From an uncultured Mycoplasmatota bacterium (GTDB lineage: Bacteria; Bacillota_I; Bacilli_A; RF39; UBA660), in assembly GCA_900544605.1 (NCBI GenBank), contig UQVP01000037.1:1-7129 (forward strand): a DNA stretch of 7,129 nt. Direction: 5' to 3'. The first letter of the stretch is position 1; each line of letters opens with the position of its first letter. Below the pieces are notes generated by a model. It searched no databases, was not told the DNA's origin, and worked only from the letters and a program-made list of their open reading frames with translations. The translations under genes were made by a program, and so were the position numbers. This document shows positions 1 to 6,081 of this stretch, piece by piece.

Positions 1-1109
1 TTACTTTAATAGAATTACTAGCGGTAATAGTAGTACTAGCAATAATAGCACTAATAGCAACACCAATAGTAATGAACACAATAAAGAATGCGAAGAAAGG
101 AGCCGCAGAACGTTCTGCAGATAACTATGTAAAAGCTTTAGAACAAAAAGTTACTGAAGTAAGAATTAATGGAACAAAAATTTTTGATGGGACTTACATA
201 GTAGATGAAAATGGAAATTTAGGTGGAGTATATGTTGTTGACCAAGAAATTTGTAAAAGTACTCCAACATATCAAAACTGTGAAGTTGGAGTAGAACAAA
301 AAATTAATGTTGAAATGAGTGGAAACAAACCTGTTTCAGGTAAGATTATTATAAAAAATGGAATGGTCGAGGGACTTAATATTGATATTAATGGTTATCC
401 TATAAGTTATAAGAATAATAAAATGGTAGTTATGGATGAAGAGACAATTTCAAAATACTTATCAAACTCGTTATGTGTAAGTGTTGATAATGATACTTTA
501 ACTATTGGTACAAAGTATATTTGTGAATTGGGAGATGGAGAAAAAAATTCATTTTATTTGTTAGAAGATGGTGATACAACAACAATAACTGAAGGAAGGT
601 TGGCTCAATCTGGTGAGGTATCATTAATAATGGATAGAAATATTGGAGAAAACGGTAAAGGAGTAGTAGAAGGTGGAGAAATTTACATGGTAACAAAAGA
701 AGACTATTTAGCTGCTGGTGGTACAGAAGCCGATTGGGGTGATTTTGGAAATCATGATAAAGGTCCAATTACAGCTAATAAAACTTTAGCCCAACGAACT
801 AGTAATTGGACTAAAATTACAGATAAAAGTAAGATAAACTTGCCTACTTATTACCAAATAGACCAACAACATACAAAAAATCAGAACCAAGATGAAATTG
901 CTCCAGATTGGTTAACACAAAATCTTGTTAAGGGTCTTAATGGGTACTGGGTATATTATAAATATCCTAGCTCTTCTGATAAAGATAATCAATATCAGAC
1001 ATGTGCTGTTTATGAACCAGGTTACTATTCTCCAGCTATGGGTGTAGTAAATTCTACAAAAAATGGTATTCGTCCAGTTATAACAATCTCAAAATCAAAC
1101 TTAAGTTAG
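1..1109 (+). CDS. Type IV pilin-like surface protein with FGE/C-type-lectin-like C-terminal domain, 5' partial
   Basis: The gene enters from the left edge. Reading from base 3 upstream of the first ATG (72) gives a hydrophobic stretch starting (F)TLIELLAVIVVL, the classic mature N-terminus of a type IV pilin or pseudopilin with Glu at position 5, so ATG 72 is not the start. The prepilin-peptidase leader lies just outside. After the membrane helix comes a charged helix (NTIKNAKKGAAERSADNYVKA), then a beta-rich region with INGTKIFDGTYIVDENG and a likely disulfide pair (C at EICKS and QNCEV). From about base 474 a second domain begins (TIGTKYICELGDG, then VSLIMDRNIG) and ends GYW (942-950)...GIRPVI (1065-1082). 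That order resembles formylglycine-generating-enzyme/C-type-lectin folds used for surface display. The terminal segment keeps ordinary AT-rich codons, unlike its paralogue at 6082. TAG stop at 1107. Role, pilus subunit or anchored adhesin, is inferred; ligand unknown. Confidence 0.85.
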   Translation, partial: TLIELLAVIVVLAIIALIATPIVMNTIKNAKKGAAERSADNYVKALEQKVTEVRINGTKIFDGTYIVDENGNLGGVYVVDQEICKSTPTYQNCEVGVEQKINVEMSGNKPVSGKIIIKNGMVEGLNIDINGYPISYKNNKMVVMDEETISKYLSNSLCVSVDNDTLTIGTKYICELGDGEKNSFYLLEDGDTTTITEGRLAQSGEVSLIMDRNIGENGKGVVEGGEIYMVTKEDYLAAGGTEADWGDFGNHDKGPITANKTLAQRTSNWTKITDKSKINLPTYYQIDQQHTKNQNQDEIAPDWLTQNLVKGLNGYWVYYKYPSSSDKDNQYQTCAVYEPGYYSPAMGVVNSTKNGIRPVITISKSNLS

Positions 1110-1121
1110 TAATTTAATAAC

Positions 1122-1165
1122 AAAAAATGGAAAGTTTAAAAATATATAGACTTTTCATTTTTTTT
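1122..1165 (+). terminator. Rho-independent terminator after the first pilin-like gene
   Basis: A 16-bp stem (1122-1137 pairing with 1148-1163, including two G-U wobbles) encloses a 10-base loop and runs into a T-tract. It begins 13 bases after the TAG stop, so it should end the pilin transcript. Its right arm overlaps the proposed -35 of the lon promoter. Confidence 0.7.
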
Positions 1166-1175
1166 GCTATATAAT
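1147..1175 (+). promoter_or_regulatory. Vegetative (sigma-A type) promoter for lon
   Basis: A perfect -10 TATAAT (1170-1175) lies 17 bases downstream of TAGACT (1147-1152), which matches 4 of 6 bases of TTGACA. Transcription would begin near 1182, leaving a very short leader before the ribosome binding site at 1191. No CIRCE or CtsR-type heat-shock operator is recognisable between 1110 and 1203, although lon is a heat-shock gene in many bacteria. Confidence 0.55.
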
Positions 1176-1190
1176 AAAAATCAATTTTAT

Positions 1191-1199
1191 GGAGGTGAT
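1191..1199 (+). promoter_or_regulatory. Strong Shine-Dalgarno that decides the lon start (TTG 1204)
   Basis: GGAGGTGAT is a full-length match to the anti-Shine-Dalgarno end of 16S rRNA. It sits 8 bases (counted from GGAGG) upstream of an in-frame TTG at 1204. The upstream in-frame ATG at 1189 overlaps this site and has no Shine-Dalgarno of its own, so the five extra residues it would add (MEVIF) are probably an annotation artefact. Confidence 0.8.
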
Positions 1200-1203
1200 C
1201 TTT

Positions 1204-3507
1204 TTGATAAAAACAAACTTACCAGTTATTTTATTAAGAGGGCTTATATTGCTTCCTAATAACGAGATTAGATTAGAATTTGATAATGACTTAAGTAAAA
1301 ATATAATTGATGTATCAGAACTATTTCATGATAATATGTTACTTGTAGTTAGTTCTTTAAATCCCCTTGAGGAAATACCTGAGGAAAAAGATTTACCAAA
1401 AATGGGAGTAGTGGCTAAAATAACTAATAAAATAGAACTTCCTAATGGCAAAACTAGAGTTATTATTAAAGGCATTAATAGAGCGTATGTAAATGAATAT
1501 TTAAATTTGAAACACCCTAATGAAGTTTTAGAATCAATTGTTACTAATATTGAAGATAAAGAAATAGATTCTAAAATGGAAAAAATAATGATAAATAAAA
1601 TTAAACGAGAACTTGAAGCATATATAAAAAAGGTGTCTTATATTAGTAATAGTATTTTATCAATTATTCCTAATATAAGTAGTTTGTCAAAATTAACAGA
1701 TATTATTGTGCCTAACATTTTAATAGATAATAAAAGATTACTAGATTATTTAAATGAAATTGATTCTATGGTAAGAGGAGAAATGATCTTAGAAGATATC
1801 TATAGTGAAAAAGAATCTTATGAAATTGAAAAAGAAATAGATTTAAAAGTAAAAAAGAATATGGATGATACGCAAAAAGATTATTTGCTACGTGAAAAAC
1901 TAAAAGTTATTAAAGAAGAACTAGGTGAAGTTAGTTCTAAAGATGATGAAATAGAAAAAATTAAAAATAAAATTAGTAAGTTAAATAATAATAAAATAGT
2001 TGATAAGTTAAATAATGAATTAAAAAGATATGAAAGCTTAAATCAAACATCTCCCGAAGTAGGAGTTATTAAAAATTATATAGATTGGTTATTAGATTTA
2101 CCCTGGAATAATTATACTGAAGATAATAATAACTTAGAAGAAGTACTTGAAGTTTTAAATAAAAATCACTTTGGATTAGAACGTGTAAAAAATAGAATAA
2201 TAGAATACTTAGCGGTTAAAATTAATTCTCATAATGTGGAAAGCCCTATAATTTGTTTAGTAGGGCCTCCGGGAGTTGGTAAAACTTCTCTTGCTCGTAG
2301 TATAGCGCAAAGTATTAATCGTAAATTTGTTAAAATAAGTGTCGGTGGCGTTGATGACGAAGCAGAAATAAAAGGACATAGAAGAACATATTTGGGAGCG
2401 ATGCCAGGAAAAATAATTCAAGGAATGAAAAAATGTGGTGTTAATAATCCTGTTTTCTTGATTGATGAAATAGATAAGATGTCTAATAACATCAAAGGGG
2501 ATCCCGCTAGTGCTTTACTTGAAGTTTTAGATCCTGAACAAAACAAATATTTTGTTGATAATTTTATTGAAGAAGAATATGATCTATCTAATGTTATGTT
2601 TCTAGCAACTGCTAATTCATTAGATACTATTCCTGAACCTTTAAAAGATAGACTAGAGATTATTGAATTAAGCAGTTATACCGAATATGAAAAATTAGAT
2701 ATTGCTAAAAAGTATTTAATTCCACATTTATATAAAACTCATAATGTCTCTAATATTTTATTTACTGATGACAGTATTTTAAAAATTATTAGATACTATA
2801 CTAAAGAAGCGGGAGTTAGAAATTTAGAAAGAAAATTAGAAGAAGTTGTTAGAAAAGTTATTACTGATAGAATAAAAAATAATACTAATAACAGTGTTAC
2901 TATAAGTGATGTATCTAGTTACTTAGGAAAAGAAATGTATAACTATGGAAAAGTGGAAGAAAGTGAAGTAGGAGTTGTTAATGGCCTTGCTTATACCATT
3001 TATGGTGGAGATATAATTAAAATAGAAGTTAATTATTATAAAGGAAATGGTAATTTAGTTTTAACTGGATCTTTAGGGGATGTTATCAAAGAAAGTGCTC
3101 AAATCGCATTTAGTTATATTAAAGCTAACGCTAATGCCTTTGGGATAGATAATGAAAAATTTATTAAAAATGATGTTCATGTTCACATTCCTTCAGGAGC
3201 AACACCTAAAGATGGTCCTAGTGCCGGTATAGCGCTTACGACAGCCATTATTTCATCCTTATCAAATCGTAAAGTAGATTCCAAAATTGCTTTTACAGGA
3301 GAGATAACCCTTCGTGGTAATATTTTACCAATAGGTGGTTTAAAAGAAAAAAGTATAGGAGCTTTAAGAAGCGGTGTAAAAACAATTTACATTCCTGAAG
3401 ATAATCTTAAAGATTTAGATGATATTCCTATAGAAGTAAAAAAAGAAATAGAATATATAAGTTTTAAAAACTATATGGATTTATTTAAAAAATTAATAAA
3501 GAGGTAG
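1204..3507 (+). CDS. lon: ATP-dependent protease LonA
   Basis: Cytoplasmic hexameric AAA+ serine protease that unfolds and degrades misfolded and regulatory proteins. Taking TTG 1204 as start gives 767 residues, close to Bacillus LonA and E. coli Lon. Order (numbered from TTG): N-terminal substrate-binding domain (about 1-195, opening LPVILLRGLILLPNN), coiled-coil linker (about 195-250), AAA+ module with Walker A GPPGVGKTSLARSIA (Lys360), GGVDDEAEIKGHRRTYLGAM pore region, Walker B FLIDEIDKM (Asp421-Glu422), sensor-1 Asn471 and sensor-2 Arg539 (AGVRNLER), then the protease domain with Ser673 in KDGPSAG and Lys716 in GGLKEKS. The Ser-Lys spacing of 43 equals that of E. coli Lon (S679/K722). All catalytic residues are present, so it should be active. 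It has its own promoter, and the next gene starts 4 bases after the stop, implying co-transcription. In Bacillus, Lon also restrains the forespore sigma factor, which fits the sporulation genes downstream. Confidence 0.97.
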   Translation: MIKTNLPVILLRGLILLPNNEIRLEFDNDLSKNIIDVSELFHDNMLLVVSSLNPLEEIPEEKDLPKMGVVAKITNKIELPNGKTRVIIKGINRAYVNEYLNLKHPNEVLESIVTNIEDKEIDSKMEKIMINKIKRELEAYIKKVSYISNSILSIIPNISSLSKLTDIIVPNILIDNKRLLDYLNEIDSMVRGEMILEDIYSEKESYEIEKEIDLKVKKNMDDTQKDYLLREKLKVIKEELGEVSSKDDEIEKIKNKISKLNNNKIVDKLNNELKRYESLNQTSPEVGVIKNYIDWLLDLPWNNYTEDNNNLEEVLEVLNKNHFGLERVKNRIIEYLAVKINSHNVESPIICLVGPPGVGKTSLARSIAQSINRKFVKISVGGVDDEAEIKGHRRTYLGAMPGKIIQGMKKCGVNNPVFLIDEIDKMSNNIKGDPASALLEVLDPEQNKYFVDNFIEEEYDLSNVMFLATANSLDTIPEPLKDRLEIIELSSYTEYEKLDIAKKYLIPHLYKTHNVSNILFTDDSILKIIRYYTKEAGVRNLERKLEEVVRKVITDRIKNNTNNSVTISDVSSYLGKEMYNYGKVEESEVGVVNGLAYTIYGGDIIKIEVNYYKGNGNLVLTGSLGDVIKESAQIAFSYIKANANAFGIDNEKFIKNDVHVHIPSGATPKDGPSAGIALTTAIISSLSNRKVDSKIAFTGEITLRGNILPIGGLKEKSIGALRSGVKTIYIPEDNLKDLDDIPIEVKKEIEYISFKNYMDLFKKLIKR

Positions 3508-3511
3508 TGCT

Positions 3512-4165
3512 ATGATTGAATATTATTATAAGAAATTATTACAAGCAATATGTTTTACAAACAAACCAGAAGATTATTTTGATAAAAAGATATTAAGTAG
3601 TAGGTTTTTAGTAATATTAGAACAATTCTTACTTTATTGTCATGAATATTCCATAATGAATGAACAGATGAAGGATAATTTATTAAGATTAACTAATTAC
3701 TTAAGATATAATGGTTTAAATGAAATATCTAATGAATTCATTATAATTATTAATACATCTGCCATTTCATATTTTAATTGGCAAAAAATATTAGAAGAAG
3801 AATTTGAAGCAAGAAAATTTTCAAATAAAGAATATTTAGATTTTTTATCAGATGAAAGTTTGAATGAACTGTTTTATTCTTTAGAACTTGATTATAAAGT
3901 ATTAAAATCACTATTATGTGATGAAGAAACATTTTATGAACACTATATAGATGAGTTAATGTTAGATGAATTTTATTTTTCTAGTATTAAAAAAATAAAT
4001 CAAGAAAAACCACAACTCTTAAATAATCAAAAATCTTGGATTAGAATTTGTACTATTAATTTACAAAATGAAGAAGCTAAAAATAGTATAGATAGTTCTG
4101 AAAAGAAAGATTATAAACGTTTATTAAAAACAGGAAAAATTCTCATAAAAAAAGTGATTAAGTAA
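3512..4165 (+). CDS. Hypothetical protein, 217 residues, co-transcribed with lon
   Basis: I do not recognise this family. The ATG at 3512 is preceded by GAGGT (3501-3505), which overlaps the end of lon, so the two genes are probably translated from one message. The protein looks soluble and mostly alpha-helical, without signal peptide or clear membrane segment. It has a leucine/tyrosine-rich N-terminal half, an acidic patch (CDEETFYEHYIDELMLDEFY) and a basic tail (KKDYKRLLKTGKILIKKVIK). No nucleotide-binding or catalytic motif is visible; in particular it lacks the G1/G3/G4 motifs of EngB/YsxC, the GTPase that follows lonA in Bacillus. The TAA stop (4163-4165) lies in the loop region of a terminator hairpin. 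A function linked to Lon (adaptor or substrate) or to the spore-coat genes downstream is possible, but only from position. Confidence 0.85.
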   Translation: MIEYYYKKLLQAICFTNKPEDYFDKKILSSRFLVILEQFLLYCHEYSIMNEQMKDNLLRLTNYLRYNGLNEISNEFIIIINTSAISYFNWQKILEEEFEARKFSNKEYLDFLSDESLNELFYSLELDYKVLKSLLCDEETFYEHYIDELMLDEFYFSSIKKINQEKPQLLNNQKSWIRICTINLQNEEAKNSIDSSEKKDYKRLLKTGKILIKKVIK

Positions 4166-4180
4166 TAATCGCTTTTTTTT
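4147..4180 (+). terminator. Rho-independent terminator overlapping the end of the 217-residue gene
   Basis: The left arm 4147-4160 (A-tract plus GTGATTA) pairs with 4166-4179 (TAATCGC plus T-tract), with one G-U wobble and a 5-base loop holding part of the stop codon. It is followed by eight consecutive Ts (4173-4180). It should end the lon transcript and separate it from the spoVID-like gene, which would then need its own promoter. Confidence 0.7.
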
Positions 4181-4190
4181 GTCATATAAA
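4163..4190 (+). promoter_or_regulatory. Candidate sigma-E-like (mother-cell) promoter for the spore-coat pair
   Basis: TAATAAT (4163-4169) and CATATAAA (4183-4190), 13 bases apart, resemble the -35 (KMATATW, 6 of 7) and -10 (CATACAMT, 6 of 8) of Bacillus sigma-E promoters. In B. subtilis the spoVID-ysxE unit is expressed in the mother cell. The start site would fall near 4197, just before the AGGAGG at 4202. The match overlaps the terminator stem, and AT-rich DNA yields such matches by chance, so this is tentative. Confidence 0.3.
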
Positions 4191-4212
4191 TTTAATGGAA
4201 TAGGAGGAAGTT

Positions 4213-4932
4213 ATGAAAAAGATAATACCATTTAAAAAAGAAATGTTATTCAATAATAATGTTCATGAAATTACTAGTATATCTTTAGAACATGATCTTA
4301 AAGAGAAAGAAAATAATCTTGTTAGTGGTAACTTTTATATAAGTGGTGAATATAAAGTTTCTGATACAAGTACTAATACCGAAACATTTAATTTTACTCT
4401 TCCATGTGATATAAACTTAGATAACAAGTATATTTTAAAAAATTTAAAAATAGATATAGATGATTTTTATTATGAAGTAATAAACTCTAATATTTTAAAA
4501 GTTAATATTGATGTTTTACTTGATAATTTAGAAGAAAAAGAAGAAATAAAAGAAGAGATAGTAGAAGAAAAGAGAGTAGAAGAAGAAACTGTGGAAGAAA
4601 TAGAAGAAGAAAAGATAAAATTAACCCCTGTACAAGAATTAAAAAATGATTTAGAAAGAGAAAGTGATGATAAGATGGAAATAGAAGAAAAAGAAAGATG
4701 TATAGAAGATGAAGATATAAGTAGTGTTAATTCTATATTTGGTAACTTTAGTGAACAAAAAGAAAGTTATAAAACTTATAAAGTTTATATTGTAAGAGAA
4801 GGAGATAGTATTGATACTATTTTACAAAAATATTCAGTTTCTAGAGAAATATTAGAGAAATATAATAATTTAAATGAAATAAATTTAGGTGATAAGATAA
4901 TTATACCTAGCACAATAAATGAAAAAGATTAA
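4213..4932 (+). CDS. spoVID: SpoVID-like spore coat morphogenetic protein with C-terminal LysM domain
   Basis: In Bacillus, SpoVID acts in the mother cell, where it lets the coat encase the forespore and tethers coat proteins to its surface. Here residues 1 to about 107 form the SpoVID-type N-terminal beta domain: the pattern PFKKEMLFN...EITSISLEHD...VSGNFYISGEYK, then FTLPCDIN and IDDFYYEV, matches my memory of the family. Residues about 105-165 are a highly acidic Glu/Lys linker, probably disordered. Residues about 189-232 are a LysM domain (YKVYIVREGDSIDTILQKY...LGDKIIIP) that would bind glycan or the spore peptidoglycan-precursor surface. At 239 residues it is much shorter than B. subtilis SpoVID (about 575), mainly through the linker. 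AGGAGG at 4202-4207 fixes the start at ATG 4213. The kinase-like gene behind it overlaps by 14 bases, as expected for spoVID-ysxE. A SafA-like role is the main alternative. Confidence 0.75.
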   Translation: MKKIIPFKKEMLFNNNVHEITSISLEHDLKEKENNLVSGNFYISGEYKVSDTSTNTETFNFTLPCDINLDNKYILKNLKIDIDDFYYEVINSNILKVNIDVLLDNLEEKEEIKEEIVEEKRVEEETVEEIEEEKIKLTPVQELKNDLERESDDKMEIEEKERCIEDEDISSVNSIFGNFSEQKESYKTYKVYIVREGDSIDTILQKYSVSREILEKYNNLNEINLGDKIIIPSTINEKD

Positions 4933-5815
4933 TGAATTATTAAAAGAATATTCAATAAAACCATATCGTTATACTAAAGAGGGTAAAGTAACAATAATTG
5001 ATACTGATGATAATAGGTATGTTATAAAAGAAAAAGCGAGTAATAATTTAAAGATTTATAATTATCTTGCTTCTCGCAATTTTAATTATTATCCCAAAAT
5101 TTTGAATAGTAATAATGATGATTACCAAATAATGGAATACATTGATGAGTATGACATCCCAGACGAACAAAAAATGATGGATCTAATTGATTTAGTTTCT
5201 CTTCTTCACAGTAAAACAACACATTTTAAAGAAACTGATGAAGATGATTATAAAGAAATATATGAAGATATAACTAATAATATTATTTATTTAAACAGTT
5301 ATTATAATGATTTAATAACTATTATTGATACTAAAGTTTATCCTAGCCCAGCGGAATATTTAATAGCTAGAAATATAAGTAAAATATTTCAATCCTTAAA
5401 TTTTGCAGAGCACGAATTAAAAGAGTGGTATGAAATAGTAAAAGAAAGTCATAAAAAAAGATTAGTTGTTTTACACAATAATCTTGATTTAAGTCATTTC
5501 CTACGAAATAAAAATTCATATCTTATAAGTTGGGAGCACGCTAAAATAGATATTCCTATTTTTGATTTATATAAACTATACAAAAGGGTAGGTTTAAAAT
5601 ATGAATTTACAGAAATTTTAAAACGCTATGAAAAAAATTATCCTTTACTAAAAGAAGAGAGAAAATTACTTTTTATTTTGATGGCTTTACCTGATAAAGT
5701 AGAACTTACAAATGATGAATATGATAATTGTAAAAAAATGGGCAAAATGGTAGATTTTGTTTATAAAACAGAGATGATAATTTCACCATATTATTCTAAA
5801 GAAGGAAAAGCCTAA
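4919..5815 (+). CDS. ysxE: YsxE/CotS-family spore-coat kinase-like protein (probable pseudokinase)
   Basis: A 298-residue protein with the layout of the aminoglycoside-phosphotransferase-like CotS/YsxE/YutH spore-coat group. It has an N-lobe with a candidate ATP-site lysine (YVIKEK, Lys37), a hinge (YQIMEYIDEYDIP), a helical C-lobe, a catalytic-loop equivalent VLHNNLDLSHFL (His186-Asn187-Asn188) and a metal-loop equivalent LISWEH (Ser204). Active APH kinases have HGD in the first and an Asp (often IDWE) in the second; here both aspartates are replaced (Asn188, Ser204), so catalysis is unlikely and a structural coat role is favoured. The start overlaps the spoVID-like gene by 14 bases and has no nearby Shine-Dalgarno, which suggests translational coupling. 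YsxE follows SpoVID in Bacillus, supporting the name, though the assignment rests on order and fold pattern rather than a database match. TAA stop at 5813. Confidence 0.75.
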   Translation: MKKINELLKEYSIKPYRYTKEGKVTIIDTDDNRYVIKEKASNNLKIYNYLASRNFNYYPKILNSNNDDYQIMEYIDEYDIPDEQKMMDLIDLVSLLHSKTTHFKETDEDDYKEIYEDITNNIIYLNSYYNDLITIIDTKVYPSPAEYLIARNISKIFQSLNFAEHELKEWYEIVKESHKKRLVVLHNNLDLSHFLRNKNSYLISWEHAKIDIPIFDLYKLYKRVGLKYEFTEILKRYEKNYPLLKEERKLLFILMALPDKVELTNDEYDNCKKMGKMVDFVYKTEMIISPYYSKEGKA

Positions 5816-5848
5816 AAGAATAAGAAAAAGAAATATAAGAAAAATATT

Positions 5849-5939
5849 AAATCGCGTTAGAATGAAAAAAGTAATAATTATTTGATAAATTAAAAGAATA
5901 ACAAGTATGCAAGAGCAAAAACACCATTTGCCGCGATTT
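5849..5939. repeat. 8-bp inverted repeat in the intergenic region (AAATCGCG / CGCGATTT)
   Basis: AAATCGCG at 5849-5856 and its perfect reverse complement at 5932-5939 are separated by 75 bases in otherwise AT-rich DNA. CGCG is rare in this window, which makes the pair stand out. It could close a long RNA stem-loop or be coincidental. A further 7-bp inverted pair (5956-5962 with 5998-6004) lies just downstream. The whole 5816-6081 gap holds no RNA gene that I recognise; apart from these repeats it contains only the terminator and promoter listed next. Confidence 0.3.
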
Positions 5940-6010
5940 CTAAACCAATTGTTATTACACATAAAATCACCTAATATAGTCTATGTAAATAGTTTAAATG
6001 TGTATGTGCG

Positions 6011-6038
6011 AAAGAATTTATTAAAATTCTTTTTTTTT
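6011..6038 (+). terminator. Rho-independent terminator before the second pilin-like gene
   Basis: A perfect 9-bp stem, AAAGAATTT (6011-6019) with AAATTCTTT (6024-6032), has a 4-base loop, and T continues to 6038. It is AT-only apart from one G-C pair per strand, so moderately stable. It lies about 195 bases after the ysxE-like stop and is the first good terminator for the spore-coat unit on the + strand. Confidence 0.65.
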
Positions 6039-6052
6039 CTAAAAAAATATTA

Positions 6053-6058
6053 TATAAT
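6053..6058 (+). promoter_or_regulatory. -10 element of a probable promoter for the second pilin-like gene
   Basis: A perfect TATAAT lies 15 bases after the terminator T-tract and 23 bases before the start codon. The region 17 bases upstream is only a T-run (terminator tail), so no convincing -35 is present; a second possible -10 is GATAAT at 6065-6070. The leader would be short, with AGAGGTGA (6071-6078) as a good ribosome binding site for ATG 6082. Confidence 0.4.
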
Positions 6059-6081
6059 AATAATGATAATAGAGGTGACTT

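Noticed and set aside
72..74. ATG 72 as the start of the first pilin-like gene
   Set aside because: The frame is open to the left edge and encodes the diagnostic pilin hydrophobic helix upstream of this Met.
502..768. 88-codon minus-strand ORF inside the first pilin-like gene
   Set aside because: Leu/His/Tyr-rich low-complexity translation antisense to a clearly protein-like frame; a shadow of the real gene.
1189..1203. ATG 1189 as the lon start
   Set aside because: It overlaps the Shine-Dalgarno that serves TTG 1204 and has none of its own.
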